64,000 nt of DNA from Pedobacter ginsenosidimutans (GCF_001442625.1 NZ_LMZQ01000001.1:588578-652577), one strand, 5' to 3'; positions 35,761-46,432 are shown, counted from the first letter of the stretch. The notes: a model not told the origin generated them from the letters alone. Made by a program: numbers and translations.

Positions 35761-37416
35761 ATGAGTGAAGAGAAGTCATTGAACTTTATTGAAGAAATTG
35801 TTGAGAACGACTTAAATAGTGGTAAGTATGAAACTTTGGTTACGCGTTTCCCGCCAGAACCTAATGGTTATTTACACATCGGCCACGCGAAAGCAATATG
35901 CTTAAATTTCGGACTAACACAAAAATACGGCGGCTATACCAACCTGCGTTTTGACGATACCAATCCGGTAACAGAAAAAACAGAATATGTAAACAGTCAG
36001 CAAGAAGATATCAGATGGTTAGGTTTTAACTGGAAAAATGAACTATATGCCTCAGATTATTTTGATGAGCTGTATGGTTTTGCCGTTAAACTGATCGAAA
36101 AAGGTTTGGCTTATGTTGACGAGAGTTCTGCAGATGAAATTGCAGCTTTAAAAGGCACGCCAACAGAACCAGGACAGGATAGCCCATACCGCAACCGCAG
36201 TATTGAAGAAAATTTAGACATTTTCACTAAAATGAAAAATGGCGAATTTGCCGATGGCGCTTATATTTTGAGAGCAAAAATCGACATGGCCAGTCCGAAT
36301 ATGTTAATGCGCGATCCGATTATCTATCGTATTAAACATGCTGAACATCACCGTACAGGCAACAAATGGTGCATTTACCCGATGTACGATTTTGCTCACG
36401 GACAAAGTGATAGTATCGAAAACATCACGCATTCTATCTGTACATTAGAATATGTTTCACACCGTGAATTGTATGATTGGTTTATCGAAAAATTAGAGAT
36501 TTTTCCTTCGAAACAATATGAATTTGCCCGTTTAAACCTTACCAGCACGGTGATGAGTAAACGTAAGTTATTGCAACTGGTTAACGAAAACTTGGTAAAT
36601 GGATGGGACGATCCGCGCATGCCTACAATTAGTGGTTTACGTAGGAGAGGTTTTACACCAAAGAGTGTACGCGAGTTTTGCGAACGTATTGGTATTGCCA
36701 AACGCGAAAATTTAATTGAGCTAAGTTTATTGGAATTTTGTATCCGCGAAGATTTAAATAAAACGGCAAACCGTGTAATGGCGGTTTTAGATCCGATTAA
36801 ACTGGTGATTACAAATTACGAAAAAGGAACAGAAGATTTAATCGGCGAGAACAATCCGGAGGCTGAAGATGGTGGGGGCACGCGTGTAATCCCTTTCAGC
36901 AACGAACTTTGGATAGAACGTGAAGATTTTATGGAAGTACCGGCAAAAAAATGGTTCCGTTTGGCTCCAGGTGCAATGGTACGCTTAAAATTTGCCTACA
37001 TTGTTAAATGTGAAGATTTTGTAAAAGATGAAAACGGAAACGTTACCGAAATTCATTGTACTTACATCCCAGAATCGAAAAGTGGAAATGATACCAGCGG
37101 CATTAATGTAAAAGGAACAATCCATTGGGTGAGTGCTGCACATGCCAAAACTGCCGAAATCCGTTTGTATGACCGTTTGTTTACTTCTGAAACACCAGAT
37201 GCTGAAGAAGGAGATTTTAAAGATTACCTAAACCCTGAAAGCTTAACGGTTTTACCTAACGCTTACATCGAACCGGCATTGGCAGACGCAGATTTAGAAA
37301 GCCGTTATCAGTTTATCCGTAAAGGTTATTTCTGTTTAGATAGAGATTCTACTGCAGATAAATTGGTTTTTAACCGTACCGTTACATTAAAGGATACGTT
37401 TAAGAAGCCGAATTAA
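35761..37416 (+). CDS. glnS: Glutaminyl-tRNA synthetase
   Basis: A 551-residue class I synthetase. The HIGH motif is seen as [14 protein letters not shown] near residue 34, the glutamine/ATP pocket as LRFDDTNP near 70, and the KMSKS-type loop as VMSKRKL near 265. The C-terminal half is the beta-barrel anticodon-binding pair. The early split ([14 protein letters not shown]) and length are those of GlnRS and not GluRS. It is a single gene with a strong terminator. Confidence 0.97.
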   Translation: MSEEKSLNFIEEIVENDLNSGKYETLVTRFPPEPNGYLHIGHAKAICLNFGLTQKYGGYTNLRFDDTNPVTEKTEYVNSQQEDIRWLGFNWKNELYASDYFDELYGFAVKLIEKGLAYVDESSADEIAALKGTPTEPGQDSPYRNRSIEENLDIFTKMKNGEFADGAYILRAKIDMASPNMLMRDPIIYRIKHAEHHRTGNKWCIYPMYDFAHGQSDSIENITHSICTLEYVSHRELYDWFIEKLEIFPSKQYEFARLNLTSTVMSKRKLLQLVNENLVNGWDDPRMPTISGLRRRGFTPKSVREFCERIGIAKRENLIELSLLEFCIREDLNKTANRVMAVLDPIKLVITNYEKGTEDLIGENNPEAEDGGGTRVIPFSNELWIEREDFMEVPAKKWFRLAPGAMVRLKFAYIVKCEDFVKDENGNVTEIHCTYIPESKSGNDTSGINVKGTIHWVSAAHAKTAEIRLYDRLFTSETPDAEEGDFKDYLNPESLTVLPNAYIEPALADADLESRYQFIRKGYFCLDRDSTADKLVFNRTVTLKDTFKKPN

Positions 37417-37437
37417 TTAGCTTTTTAAACCACAGAT

Positions 37438-37473
37438 AAACACGGATGAACACAGATTCATCCGTGTTTTTTT
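37438..37473 (+). terminator. Rho-independent terminator after glnS
   Basis: Perfect stem ACACGGATGAA/TTCATCCGTGT, 6-base loop, then seven T. It lies 22 bp after the stop. Confidence 0.92.
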
Positions 37474-37607
37474 GCTAGAATTTGTATTCCAATGCCTGGA
37501 GAAGAGAATATGGGCTAGCAAATATTAGCATTTGTCTTTTGCACCATAAACTTCGGACCTCTGACTTTCGGACTCTTTAACCATCATCCCTCTTACACTT
37601 TACATCT

Positions 37608-38444
37608 TTAATACTTCGTATACACATTATACAGCACCAAAACATCTACCGGTGTTAAAGTAGGTGTAATGTCGCTCTGGATAAAATGGATTTTAAAAGC
37701 GGTGATTGCTGCAGGGAGATTACTGGTATCGTAACCAATATATTTTAAGGCCATTTCGGTATTGAAATCTACCGGTGGGTTTTTCAGCACATCATCATAC
37801 CAATAGCCAAAACCTTTATCCGCCAGTTTTTTCCAGGGGAAGTTTTTTGGATCATTTTTCCGTTTAGGTGCTATATCGGCATGACCGATAAAATTCGCCG
37901 TTGGGATGCCATAGGTTTTCTTTAAAGTAGCCAACAGCTTTAGCAGGCTATTGATCTGTGCATCAGGCCATGGGTCAGTTAAGCCATTATTATCCAGTTC
38001 AATGCCAATAGATGAAGAATTCAGGTCGGTATCTTTTCCCCATTTACTCACACCAGCATGGTTTGCGCGTAAATAATCATTCACCATGTGCACTACTTTA
38101 CCATCACGGCTGATCACATAATGGGCACTTGTACCTGCCTTAGTTGAAAAAAATGTCTTTATGGTTTGTGCCAAACTATCTTGCGCGGTATGGTGGATCA
38201 CCACAAAATTTGGTTTCCGTATCCCAAAATTTACAGAACCAACCCACTCCTGATTTGTTGCTCCTAATGAATCGTAAAGTTGACCAATTGGTGGCGTGGT
38301 ATTGATTATTTTCGAAAAATCCTTTGCTTTTTCCTTATAGATTTTTTCTGTTGCGGCGTATTTGCTGCTTCCGCAGGCAGATAAAATAAGTACAAGAGAA
38401 AAAGCGGAAATAGATAATGATTTTGATGACCTGGAAAATAACAT
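37608..38444 (-). CDS. N-acetylmuramoyl-L-alanine amidase, lipoprotein
   Basis: The start is placed at 38444 (MLFSRSSK) because a lipoprotein signal follows, with the lipobox LILSACGSS near residue 24. The 278-residue product is an amidase_2 (AmpD/PGRP-like) enzyme: the first zinc ligand in FVVIHHTAQDS, then SAHYVISRDGKVVHMV, and the later ligands in FIGHADIAPKRKNDPKNFPW. It would cleave peptidoglycan stem peptides in the periplasm, possibly in murein recycling or cell separation. Monocistronic. Confidence 0.9.
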   Translation of the reverse strand: MLFSRSSKSLSISAFSLVLILSACGSSKYAATEKIYKEKAKDFSKIINTTPPIGQLYDSLGATNQEWVGSVNFGIRKPNFVVIHHTAQDSLAQTIKTFFSTKAGTSAHYVISRDGKVVHMVNDYLRANHAGVSKWGKDTDLNSSSIGIELDNNGLTDPWPDAQINSLLKLLATLKKTYGIPTANFIGHADIAPKRKNDPKNFPWKKLADKGFGYWYDDVLKNPPVDFNTEMALKYIGYDTSNLPAAITAFKIHFIQSDITPTLTPVDVLVLYNVYTKY

Positions 38445-38557
38445 AGTATGAATTGTTAGCAAGTTGAAGTTACAAAGTTATCTTAAACTTCACCCAATAC
38501 ATCAAACTTTATACAAAGCTTTCAAAATTTACTAATTTAGCGGCCATATACTTTAAT

Positions 38558-40237
38558 ATGAAGAATTTATACAAATCAGCCCTATTTTTATCAGCAGTAG
38601 CTATTTCTGTAGGCGCTTTATCGTCTTGTACCGGCAATAATAAATCTAAAGATGAAAAGGCTGTGGTAGTACAAAAAGATAGTCTGATCAATTATGTTTC
38701 TCAACGCCTGCCTATTTACGAAAGGGTAAAATTAACCACCAATATTAACGAGTTAAGTGTTAACGACCGTAAAATTTTGCCTTTGTTAATTCAGGCAGCA
38801 GAAATTATGGATCAATTATACTGGAAACAAGCCTACCCACAAAGAGATAGCCTGCTCGCAACTATTAAAGATGAAAAAACACGCGATTTTGTTAATATCA
38901 ATTATGGCCCCTGGGATAGATTAAATAATGATAAACCTTTTGTTGAAGGTGTTGGTGCCAAACCAGAGGGCGCATCTTTTTATCCCTACGGAATTACCAA
39001 AGAAGCCATAGAGAAATCGGACCTTGCTGATAAGTTTGGTGCATATTCGGTTATTCAAAAAGACAGTACTGGCAAATTATCAACTGTACCTTATCATGTA
39101 TTATTTGCTTCAGAATTACAAAAAGCAAGCTCGTTATTAAAACAGGCCGCTTTAATTGCCGAAGATGCCGGTTTAAAAAAATATTTAAACTTAAGGGCAG
39201 ATGCTTTGGTAACGGATAATTTTACTGCAAGTGATTATGCCTGGTTAGATATGAAAACCAATGGTTTGGATATTATTATCGGTCCGATTGAAAATTATGA
39301 GGATAAACTGTTTAATGCCCGTACCAGTTACGAAGCTTATGTTTTAATCAAAGATAAAGAGTGGAGCAAGCGTTTGGCGAAGTATGTAAAAATGCTTCCT
39401 GAATTGCAGAAAAACTTACCTGTTGCGGCGAAATACAAAACCGAAACACCTGGAACCGACTCTGAACTAAATGCATATGATGTGGTTTATTATGCTGGAG
39501 ACTGTAATGCCGGATCGAAAACCATTGCTGTTAATCTCCCGAACGATGAAAAAATCCAACAGGAAAAAGGAACACGCCGTTCGCAGCTGAAAAATGCTAT
39601 GCAGGCGAAATTTGATAAGATCCTGGTACCGATTTCAAAAGAATTAATTGAAGCCGATCAGCAACAATACATTAAGTTTGATGCTTTTTTTGCAAACGTA
39701 ATGTTTCACGAAGTAGCTCATGGTTTAGGGATTAAAAAAACCATTACCGGAAAAGGCTTTGTACGTGCGGCATTAAAAGAACAGTATAGCTGGTTAGAAG
39801 AAGGCAAAGCCGATATTTTAGGCTTGTATATGGTAACGGGCTTACTTAAAAAGGGTGAGTTGAAAGGTGATATAAAAGATTATTACACCACATTTATGGC
39901 TGGTATTTTACGTTCTGTTCGCTTCGGCGTTTCTGAGGCGCATGGAAAAGCCAATATGCAATGCTTTAATTATTTTCAGGAGAAAGGTGCTTTTGAGCGC
40001 ACCGCTAAAGGTACTTACAAGGTAAACTTCGAAAAATTTGCAACTGCCATGAACGATTTAAGCGCATTCATTCTTACCCTTCAGGGTAACGGCGATAAAG
40101 CTGCGGTAGAAAAAGCACAAAAAGAAAAAGCGGTTATCCATACAGAACTTCAAACAGATCTGGATCGGTTGACCAAAAAGAATATTCCGGTTGATGTTGT
40201 TTTCGAACAAGGTGTTGACGTGCTTGGGGTAAAATAA
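38558..40237 (+). CDS. M49-like (dipeptidyl peptidase III-related) lipoprotein
   Basis: A 559-residue protein with a lipoprotein signal (VGALSSCTGN near residue 25). The zinc site is FHEVAHGLG with His384 and His388, and SWLEEGKADILGLY provides the second Glu about 36 residues later. The NYGPWDRLNND and ASFYPYGITKEAIE segments are like those of the M49 family. Classical DPP III has HEXXGH; here the motif is a plain HEXXH, as in a bacterial subgroup that is often mis-annotated as a dihydrofolate reductase or NUDIX protein. A periplasmic metallopeptidase role is inferred. Confidence 0.78.
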   Translation: MKNLYKSALFLSAVAISVGALSSCTGNNKSKDEKAVVVQKDSLINYVSQRLPIYERVKLTTNINELSVNDRKILPLLIQAAEIMDQLYWKQAYPQRDSLLATIKDEKTRDFVNINYGPWDRLNNDKPFVEGVGAKPEGASFYPYGITKEAIEKSDLADKFGAYSVIQKDSTGKLSTVPYHVLFASELQKASSLLKQAALIAEDAGLKKYLNLRADALVTDNFTASDYAWLDMKTNGLDIIIGPIENYEDKLFNARTSYEAYVLIKDKEWSKRLAKYVKMLPELQKNLPVAAKYKTETPGTDSELNAYDVVYYAGDCNAGSKTIAVNLPNDEKIQQEKGTRRSQLKNAMQAKFDKILVPISKELIEADQQQYIKFDAFFANVMFHEVAHGLGIKKTITGKGFVRAALKEQYSWLEEGKADILGLYMVTGLLKKGELKGDIKDYYTTFMAGILRSVRFGVSEAHGKANMQCFNYFQEKGAFERTAKGTYKVNFEKFATAMNDLSAFILTLQGNGDKAAVEKAQKEKAVIHTELQTDLDRLTKKNIPVDVVFEQGVDVLGVK

Positions 40238-40684
40238 AAGATTTCTTTTACCCAGGAATTTAAGGCCATGGATATGCAGGCGTAAGCTTGTTTATCTGTG
40301 GCTTTTTTACGTTGTTGGTTCACTGGTTCATTAGTCATTAGTTTATTTGTGGGACTGGGTTAATTGCCTAAGCTCCTTAAAAAAATCTTTCCCTCCGCTA
40401 TAAAAGAAAAATTGTCATTTATATTTATACGGTAAATAATCCTCAAGGTTAGGGCTGAAGAGGGAATTAAACGCCTAAACTTCTGTCATCGGACCTCCGA
40501 CGCCGGACTTTTTTAAAATCCCTGTAACCTTTTTAAAAAACGGTCGTCTTACCTATAACTAAACAAGCGGAAACCTTTCGTTTCCGGACTAAACTTTAAA
40601 ATAAGCAGGCAATTAAATGGCAAGTGTGCATATACGCTATGGAAATCTTATTGCCCATTTTTTTTTAAGAATAAACACCTAAAA
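40238..40684. other. 447-bp intergenic region without a gene
   Basis: No coding frame is supported. A small hairpin CGGAAAC/GTTTCCG at about 40569-40587 lies about 100 bp upstream of the outer-membrane barrel gene; it has no T-run. The stretch at 40318-40366 resembles 30380-30425 loosely. No clear promoter was found. Confidence 0.5.
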
Positions 40685-43126
40685 ATGAAAACATTATACA
40701 GAATATCACTTATCGTTACTTTCCTTTTTACCGTTACAGCGGGATTTGCGCAAACAAACTCTAAACCGAACATCAGTGGCGTAATTTTAGATGAAACCAA
40801 AAAACCAGCAGATTACGTTACGGTTGTGCTCTTTAAAGCATCCGATTCGAGCGTGGTTAAAACGGCATTTACCGATCCAAATGGAACATTTAATTTTAAT
40901 GTTTCGGGAAAGGGTAGCTACTATTATAAAGCCAGTAACATGGGATATAAAACGCTTAAAAGTAAAACCATCGTTTTAACAGAAGATAATCAAAAGGTAG
41001 ATTTCGGAACGGCACAGCTCACCTCAAGCACTCAAAACTTAAAAGAAGTGAATGTAGCGGTAACTAAACCATTAATCGAAAGAAAAATGGATAAGATCGT
41101 GATGAACGTTTCCAATAGTTCGATTATGACAGGTTCTACCGCATTAGAAGTTCTGCAAAAAGCACCAGGCGTAACGGTAGATCAGAATGATAAGATTTCG
41201 ATGATGGGTAAACAGGGTGTGCTGATTCAACTGGATGGCAAACAGACTTATATGAGCAGTGCTGATGTGGCCAACCTACTGCGTAATATGCAGAGTTCAG
41301 AGATTGAGAGCATTGAACTGATTACCAATCCATCTTCAAAATATGATGCCTCCGGCAACTCGGGCATCATCAACATCAAAACGAAGAAAAACAAAAATGG
41401 CGGAACCAATGGCAGCTTAAGTGCAACGGCTGGTTATGGCAAAAACTTTAGGGGAAATACTGGTTTAAACTTAAATCATAGAACACAAAAACTGAATCTT
41501 TTCGGCAACTACAATTATGGAAGAAATGAGCGCGACAACCTCATCGCCATCGACCGTATTTCTAACGGAACCCCAGATACTTATTTCATGCAGGTTGGCA
41601 CCAGTCACAGAAAGCAGCAGAACAATAATTTTAAAGCAGGTATAGATTATTTTATTGATAAAAAGAATACAATTGGTGTTTTGGTAAATGGTTACTTTAA
41701 CCATGGAAATGAAACCGCAGGAAACAATACTTTAATTGGCCCCTCTTTTAACCAGGTAGATTCGAGCCTGATCACCAATTCATTTCAGGCAAACAAATAC
41801 AATAATGTTTCTTATAACTTAAATTATAAATCTGTCCTGGATACCGCGGGTTCAGAAATCTCGGCAGATGTAGATTACTCCAAGTACAAAGGAAACGATG
41901 GTTCCAATTATGAAAATGATTACCGCTTCCAAAATGGAGATAGAATCCGTCCTATTAGATATACCCGGAACAACACCCCATCGATTATTGATATCAAAGC
42001 ATTTAAAGTCGACTATAATGTATCACTTAACAAAACGGTTAAACTCGAAGCTGGGGTTAAAAGCAGCTGGGTTAAAACCGATAATGATTTGCAGGCGGAA
42101 ATGTTGGTAAACAATGCTTGGCAGAATGATGTAAAACGAAGCAATCAGTTTGTGTATGATGAAAATGTAAATGCGGCTTATACCAATGTAAACAAACAGT
42201 TTAAAAATACCAACGTACAGATTGGCTTAAGAGTTGAGCAAACCAATTCGAAAGGAAATCTGATTACCACAAACACCGTTGTAGAACGAAATTACTGGGA
42301 TTTTTTTCCAACGTTATTTATTCAACAAACGCTTTCAAAAAACAATCAGTTAGGTTTTTCTTATAGCAGGAGGATAGACCGACCAAGTTATGATGCCTTA
42401 AATCCTTTTATTTATTATTTAGACGAATTTACCTATAGCAAAGGAAATCCCTTTTTAAATCCACAGTATACACACAATTTTGAGCTTAGTTATACGCTAT
42501 TGCAAAAGTATATGCTCTCAATTGGCTATAGCAGGGTTAACGATGTAATTGCAGAGGTAATTTTGCCCGATGCAGCAAATCAATCGTTATATCAAACCAA
42601 TGCAAATATTGCCACAAACATCAGCTACAACGCCAATTTAAATGTGCCTGTTCAGATTACGAAATGGTGGCAGACCAACAATAACTTAAATGTTTTTTAC
42701 CTCAGTTTCAAATCACCAGATTTGGCCGGGAGCGCTTTAAAAACCGGAAAAACCTCTTTCCAATTTAAATCGCAACAAACCTTTACCATTATGGATGGTT
42801 TTACAGCAGAGATAAACGGTAGCTACGAATCACCGCTTGATTATGGAACCTTAAGTTTAAAAGCCCGTTATTATGTCGATGCTGGTTTGAGCAAAGCCCT
42901 GTTCAACAAAAAAGCAAGCTTGAAGCTTGCCTTATCAGATGTATTTAATATATCTGAAAACAATTTATCAAGCGCCTATCCGGGTTTAACTTACTCAGTA
43001 CATCAAAAAAATGAAACTCAAATTGGTAGAATCAGTTTTACCTATCGTTTTGGTAAAAACGAAATTAAACCTGCCCGCCGCCGTGCAACGGGTACCGAAG
43101 CAGAACAAGGCCGTATGAAAAATTAA
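40685..43126 (+). CDS. Outer membrane beta-barrel protein with carboxypeptidase-regulatory and plug domains
   Basis: An 813-residue TonB-receptor-like protein. Signal peptide about 1-22; carboxypeptidase-regulatory domain about 27-115 (ISGVILDETKKPADYVTVVL); plug domain about 130-235 (MTGSTALEVLQKAPGVTVDQN and SSKYDASGNSGIINIKT); and a C-terminal barrel of the OMP_b-brl_3 type ending in FTYRF-like strands, with a basic tail after it. There is no SusD partner beside it, so its ligand is unknown. A terminator follows at 43149. Confidence 0.88.
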   Translation: MKTLYRISLIVTFLFTVTAGFAQTNSKPNISGVILDETKKPADYVTVVLFKASDSSVVKTAFTDPNGTFNFNVSGKGSYYYKASNMGYKTLKSKTIVLTEDNQKVDFGTAQLTSSTQNLKEVNVAVTKPLIERKMDKIVMNVSNSSIMTGSTALEVLQKAPGVTVDQNDKISMMGKQGVLIQLDGKQTYMSSADVANLLRNMQSSEIESIELITNPSSKYDASGNSGIINIKTKKNKNGGTNGSLSATAGYGKNFRGNTGLNLNHRTQKLNLFGNYNYGRNERDNLIAIDRISNGTPDTYFMQVGTSHRKQQNNNFKAGIDYFIDKKNTIGVLVNGYFNHGNETAGNNTLIGPSFNQVDSSLITNSFQANKYNNVSYNLNYKSVLDTAGSEISADVDYSKYKGNDGSNYENDYRFQNGDRIRPIRYTRNNTPSIIDIKAFKVDYNVSLNKTVKLEAGVKSSWVKTDNDLQAEMLVNNAWQNDVKRSNQFVYDENVNAAYTNVNKQFKNTNVQIGLRVEQTNSKGNLITTNTVVERNYWDFFPTLFIQQTLSKNNQLGFSYSRRIDRPSYDALNPFIYYLDEFTYSKGNPFLNPQYTHNFELSYTLLQKYMLSIGYSRVNDVIAEVILPDAANQSLYQTNANIATNISYNANLNVPVQITKWWQTNNNLNVFYLSFKSPDLAGSALKTGKTSFQFKSQQTFTIMDGFTAEINGSYESPLDYGTLSLKARYYVDAGLSKALFNKKASLKLALSDVFNISENNLSSAYPGLTYSVHQKNETQIGRISFTYRFGKNEIKPARRRATGTEAEQGRMKN

Positions 43127-43148
43127 CACTCAGCCCTTCAATTGTGAA

Positions 43149-43180
43149 AACCCGATCAACATTATGCTGGTCGGGTTTTC
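43149..43180 (+). terminator. Terminator after the outer-membrane barrel gene
   Basis: Stem AACCCGAtCA/TGgTCGGGTT followed by TTCTGTTTT, 23 bp after the stop. Confidence 0.8.
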
Positions 43181-43216
43181 TGTTTTGTGTATATTTAAAC
43201 TGGAAACCTGAACAAA

Positions 43217-43969
43217 ATGTCTGTCGAGAAAATCTCCAAACAAACCACAAATTTAACAGCTGCTGCTTTTATTGAAAAATTAAGCGCCTACCAATCTAAC
43301 GCAGAATTGGAAAAGATTGCCCGTTATTTTAAAACTGAGGAAGATGATTACGGGGCGGGAGACCAGTTTATTGGCGTTCGGATGGGGCAGGTTTTCGAAG
43401 TCGCCAAGGCTTTTGTGAGCATGCCTGTTCAGGAAATAGAAAAGCTTTTAGAAAGTCCGGTTCATGAATACCGGGCAGGCGCGGTAAGCATAATGGATTT
43501 TCGGGCAAGGGATAAAAAAACAACTGAAGATGTAAAGAAAGCCCTTTTTGAACTTTACCTTAACCGGCACGACCGGATTAACAATTGGGACCTGGTAGAC
43601 CGTGCCGCATGTTTTGTAGTGGGTAGTTACTTATTTGATAAACCAAGAGCTATTTTATACCAATTAGCCGTTTCAGAAAATATGTGGCAGCGCCGGACAG
43701 CAATGGTCAGCACATCTTATTTTATCCGTAAAGGCGATTTGACCGACACTTTTGGTATTGCAGAAATCCTTATAAATGATCGCGAAGACCTGATCCACAA
43801 AGCAGTTGGCGGTTGGATCAGACAGGCGGGCACAAAAAATAAAGTTCAGCTAATGGCTTTCTTAGAAAAACATGCTGCAATAATGCCCCGTACCATGCTG
43901 CGCTACGCCATAGAACATTTTGACAAAAGCGAACGCGAATATTATTTGAACCTGAAAAGAATAGATTAG
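43217..43969 (+). CDS. AlkD-like DNA alkylation repair protein
   Basis: A 250-residue protein made of HEAT-like helical repeats. Signatures are the N-terminal FKTEEDDYGAGDQFIGVRMG and the middle INNWDLVDRAACFVVG with the Trp-Asp pair that lines the DNA cleft of AlkD. It would remove bulky or cationic alkylated bases from DNA. It converges on the GNAT gene and overlaps it by 4 bp. Confidence 0.9.
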   Translation: MSVEKISKQTTNLTAAAFIEKLSAYQSNAELEKIARYFKTEEDDYGAGDQFIGVRMGQVFEVAKAFVSMPVQEIEKLLESPVHEYRAGAVSIMDFRARDKKTTEDVKKALFELYLNRHDRINNWDLVDRAACFVVGSYLFDKPRAILYQLAVSENMWQRRTAMVSTSYFIRKGDLTDTFGIAEILINDREDLIHKAVGGWIRQAGTKNKVQLMAFLEKHAAIMPRTMLRYAIEHFDKSEREYYLNLKRID

Positions 43970-44460
43970 AATTTGTATTCCATTACATAATCATCCATAA
44001 AGTAACCTTCACCTATATCAAGTTTTACCGATTCTTTAATGGTAAAACCTCCTTTTAGGTAAAAATCCTTGGCGTTATTATGTTTGTTTACATTCAATTG
44101 TAAAGCAATTCCACCTGCATCTTTCACCTGGTTAAAAACCTCGTTAATTAAAATTTTCCCAACACCTTTGCCATGTGCAGATGGCAGCACATAAAGCTTG
44201 TGCAGTTTGTAAATACGCTCTTCGTGCCCAATAATAGAATATCCTGCAAAACCGAACTGATTTTCGCCTTCCTCTGCAATCAGGAAAATATGCCCTTCCA
44301 TAAATTGCTTTAGGAGTTCTCCTTTGTTGTACATTTTATCCAACATGTAATCAATCTGTTCCTGCCCGATAATATCGAGATAGGTTGATGGCCAGGTTGC
44401 CGAGGCAATATCCCTGATGATTTCTATATCTTCTTCTTTTGCTTTTCTGAGGGTAATCAT
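43966..44460 (-). CDS. GNAT-family N-acetyltransferase
   Basis: A 164-residue GNAT protein. The acetyl-CoA loop is LPSAHGKGVGKILINEV near residue 95, after the beta-4 strand YKLHKLYVLPS; the C-terminal DFYLKGGFTIKE is the usual NxxAxxFY-like end. The substrate is unknown. It overlaps the thiamine pyrophosphokinase-like gene by 4 bp and so is likely its operon partner. Confidence 0.85.
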   Translation of the reverse strand: MITLRKAKEEDIEIIRDIASATWPSTYLDIIGQEQIDYMLDKMYNKGELLKQFMEGHIFLIAEEGENQFGFAGYSIIGHEERIYKLHKLYVLPSAHGKGVGKILINEVFNQVKDAGGIALQLNVNKHNNAKDFYLKGGFTIKESVKLDIGEGYFMDDYVMEYKF

Positions 44461-45017
44461 ATTGGTTCGCTAATAAAAATTGGTTGTCCGGAAAAGGTAA
44501 ATTCTACAAAGCCATCTTTAACTACGGTAAAAATTTCTTCTTCATTCTGCACCAGGTTGGTTACTTCGATATATCGGTTGCCATGGATCAGGAATTCACT
44601 TCCTGCAGGTTTCCAAACTGAGAATCCTGTTTTTATGGGATAATGCTTCGCTCTTTCAGTAAACACCACCAGATTAATTTTATCTTCAAATCCGGCAAAC
44701 TTCTCCAGATCAAATTTCTTCGCAATTACATTTACAGCAGGGTATCTCTCCTCGTACAGATAATTAATAGCCACCATTAAAGCATCAACAGGGCCTTGAA
44801 TAACTTTTGTATCCTCTTGTGTTTCCTGTCCGTTCCCGTTTACCAGCACATCTATCTTTAAGCCTAAAGAAAAAATCTTATCGTAATTTTCTCCGTTAAC
44901 CAAAAGCGTAGGGCTCCATTCGAGCAGTTGCCCCAATAGCTCTTCGTTAAAATTCCCAAGCTCATCGATGTATAAAGCTGGCTCTTGTTTTTCTTTTACA
45001 ATATGGTGTGAAGACAT
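44457..45017 (-). CDS. Thiamine pyrophosphokinase-like protein
   Basis: A 186-residue protein. The N-terminal half (EPALYIDELGNFNEELLGQLLEW, then LVNGENYDKIFSLGLKIDVLV) resembles the nucleotide-binding half of thiamine diphosphokinase of Sphingobacteriaceae, and the C-terminal all-beta half ends EFTFSGQPIFI. The aspartate-rich GDxDS motif of canonical TPK is replaced by NGNGQETQED, so catalysis is not certain. The position in the same 5-kb segment as ThiE and a TPP-regulated receptor supports a thiamine role. Confidence 0.6.
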   Translation of the reverse strand: MSSHHIVKEKQEPALYIDELGNFNEELLGQLLEWSPTLLVNGENYDKIFSLGLKIDVLVNGNGQETQEDTKVIQGPVDALMVAINYLYEERYPAVNVIAKKFDLEKFAGFEDKINLVVFTERAKHYPIKTGFSVWKPAGSEFLIHGNRYIEVTNLVQNEEEIFTVVKDGFVEFTFSGQPIFISEPI

Positions 45018-45080
45018 ACTGCGAATATAGAAATTTCGCTTTAAGTACGGTAGAGGAAGAATCAGTTAGGGGTAAAATGA

Positions 45081-46373
45081 TTAACGATTGTATGGATATT
45101 CACTCACCCAATGGAAGCCCCTGTTAATGAGCTTAAAATCTTTAAGATCTTTCCTTTTAAAACTTACCGATATGGAATCTTTCTCTGTTAGGCCTGAAAG
45201 AATCAGCCTATCTTTTCCAATAACATTATAGTTTAAAACATATTTAGTGGAGTCCTTATCGGTTGATTTTAGCAACAATTCTTTTTTCTTCTGATCAAAA
45301 ACAGTAGTGAAATTAGCGGAACTATCGTTCATCTTCTTTATCCTTACATACCCTGAATAATTAATAATCATCTGTTTCCATCGTGTACTATCAGTAGTTA
45401 AAGGCGCTAAAGTTTCACCTTTAAGTTTCATGCTTTCTACATTATAAATACCATACATAAATGGCTTGGGTGCCGCACTACCATAAGTTTTTCTCTGCTC
45501 AATTAATGATGATATCAAGAATACCAGCGAAGCAGTAATGTATAGATATTTTGCACCATAAGCCGTAAAGTAAAGCCATCTCTTTTTAAACTTTGGACGA
45601 TACATTTTTTCGAGCTGCTGGCTTTCATATCTGATAAAAAAACGATATAGTTTTAAGAAATGTGGGGCCAAAATAAAAACACACATCACCACAAGTGCGG
45701 TTGAGAGTAGTTTTACAGGAACGTCAAAAAAATAATTCATCGACATTACATGCGCTGTTGCGGCTAAGGATAGAAAGGCGCCCACAACAACCGTTCTACG
45801 GAACAGAAGCATGATGGCAGAAACTTCAATAATGCCCATAAAGATATTGTAACCTTTAGAAAAGCCAAGGAAGGTCCATGCAAGGCCCATTGGCGATGCA
45901 TTTCCGAAAGGTTGAAGCAACCTCATCAATGAAGGATCAGGAAACTGGAGTTTGATAACTTTTATAGAACCGTATAGCATCAATGTAAAGGCTAAATAAA
46001 ATCTTACCAGTACTACAAGCCAGTAATAAGCCGAATTGTAGCTTTTACGTTTGCGGTCTAAAACTGACCAAATAATGCTACCGATTACCGATACTAAAAA
46101 TATAAAGAGTAGCAGTACCCAATCATAAGAGGTGTCGCCACTTCCATTGGTGTAAATTGTAAAATCGTAATTATAGTGGATAATGTTTTTAGAGAACCAA
46201 GGAATAAGATCGTGTAATACCAGATTTGGCAACTGCAGTACACTTGACAGGAACGTAAAGGCTCCATTGTTATTTAAGATGATGAAAAGAGACAAGAGGA
46301 GGAAAAAGAACCTGAAAGAGATTTTTTTATAAATGTTCCAGGGTGCATTGGTTTGAAGAGCGTTTTCAGACAT
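45081..46373 (-). CDS. Polytopic membrane protein, DoxX-like
   Basis: The start is taken at the ATG at 46373; the longer frame opens with TTG. The 430-residue protein has about seven hydrophobic helices in its first 300 residues, with the DoxX-like segment YLAFTLMLYGSIKVIKLQFPDP near residue 130 and GFSKGYNIFMGIIEVSAIMLL near 170. The C-terminal 130 residues form a soluble beta-rich domain (YGIYNVESMKLKGE to RGFHWVSEYPYNR). No specific function is known. It lies between thiE and the TPK-like gene, but whether it belongs to thiamine metabolism is open. Confidence 0.7.
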   Translation of the reverse strand: MSENALQTNAPWNIYKKISFRFFFLLLSLFIILNNNGAFTFLSSVLQLPNLVLHDLIPWFSKNIIHYNYDFTIYTNGSGDTSYDWVLLLFIFLVSVIGSIIWSVLDRKRKSYNSAYYWLVVLVRFYLAFTLMLYGSIKVIKLQFPDPSLMRLLQPFGNASPMGLAWTFLGFSKGYNIFMGIIEVSAIMLLFRRTVVVGAFLSLAATAHVMSMNYFFDVPVKLLSTALVVMCVFILAPHFLKLYRFFIRYESQQLEKMYRPKFKKRWLYFTAYGAKYLYITASLVFLISSLIEQRKTYGSAAPKPFMYGIYNVESMKLKGETLAPLTTDSTRWKQMIINYSGYVRIKKMNDSSANFTTVFDQKKKELLLKSTDKDSTKYVLNYNVIGKDRLILSGLTEKDSISVSFKRKDLKDFKLINRGFHWVSEYPYNR

Positions 46374-46432
46374 ATTTAGCTGGGTTTTATCCAAAACTAA
46401 AAATTATCCTATGGGCTTCAAATTATAAAATG

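Noticed and set aside
40569..40587. Hairpin CGGAAAC/GTTTCCG as a terminator
   Set aside because: No T-run on either strand close to it and no gene ends just upstream.
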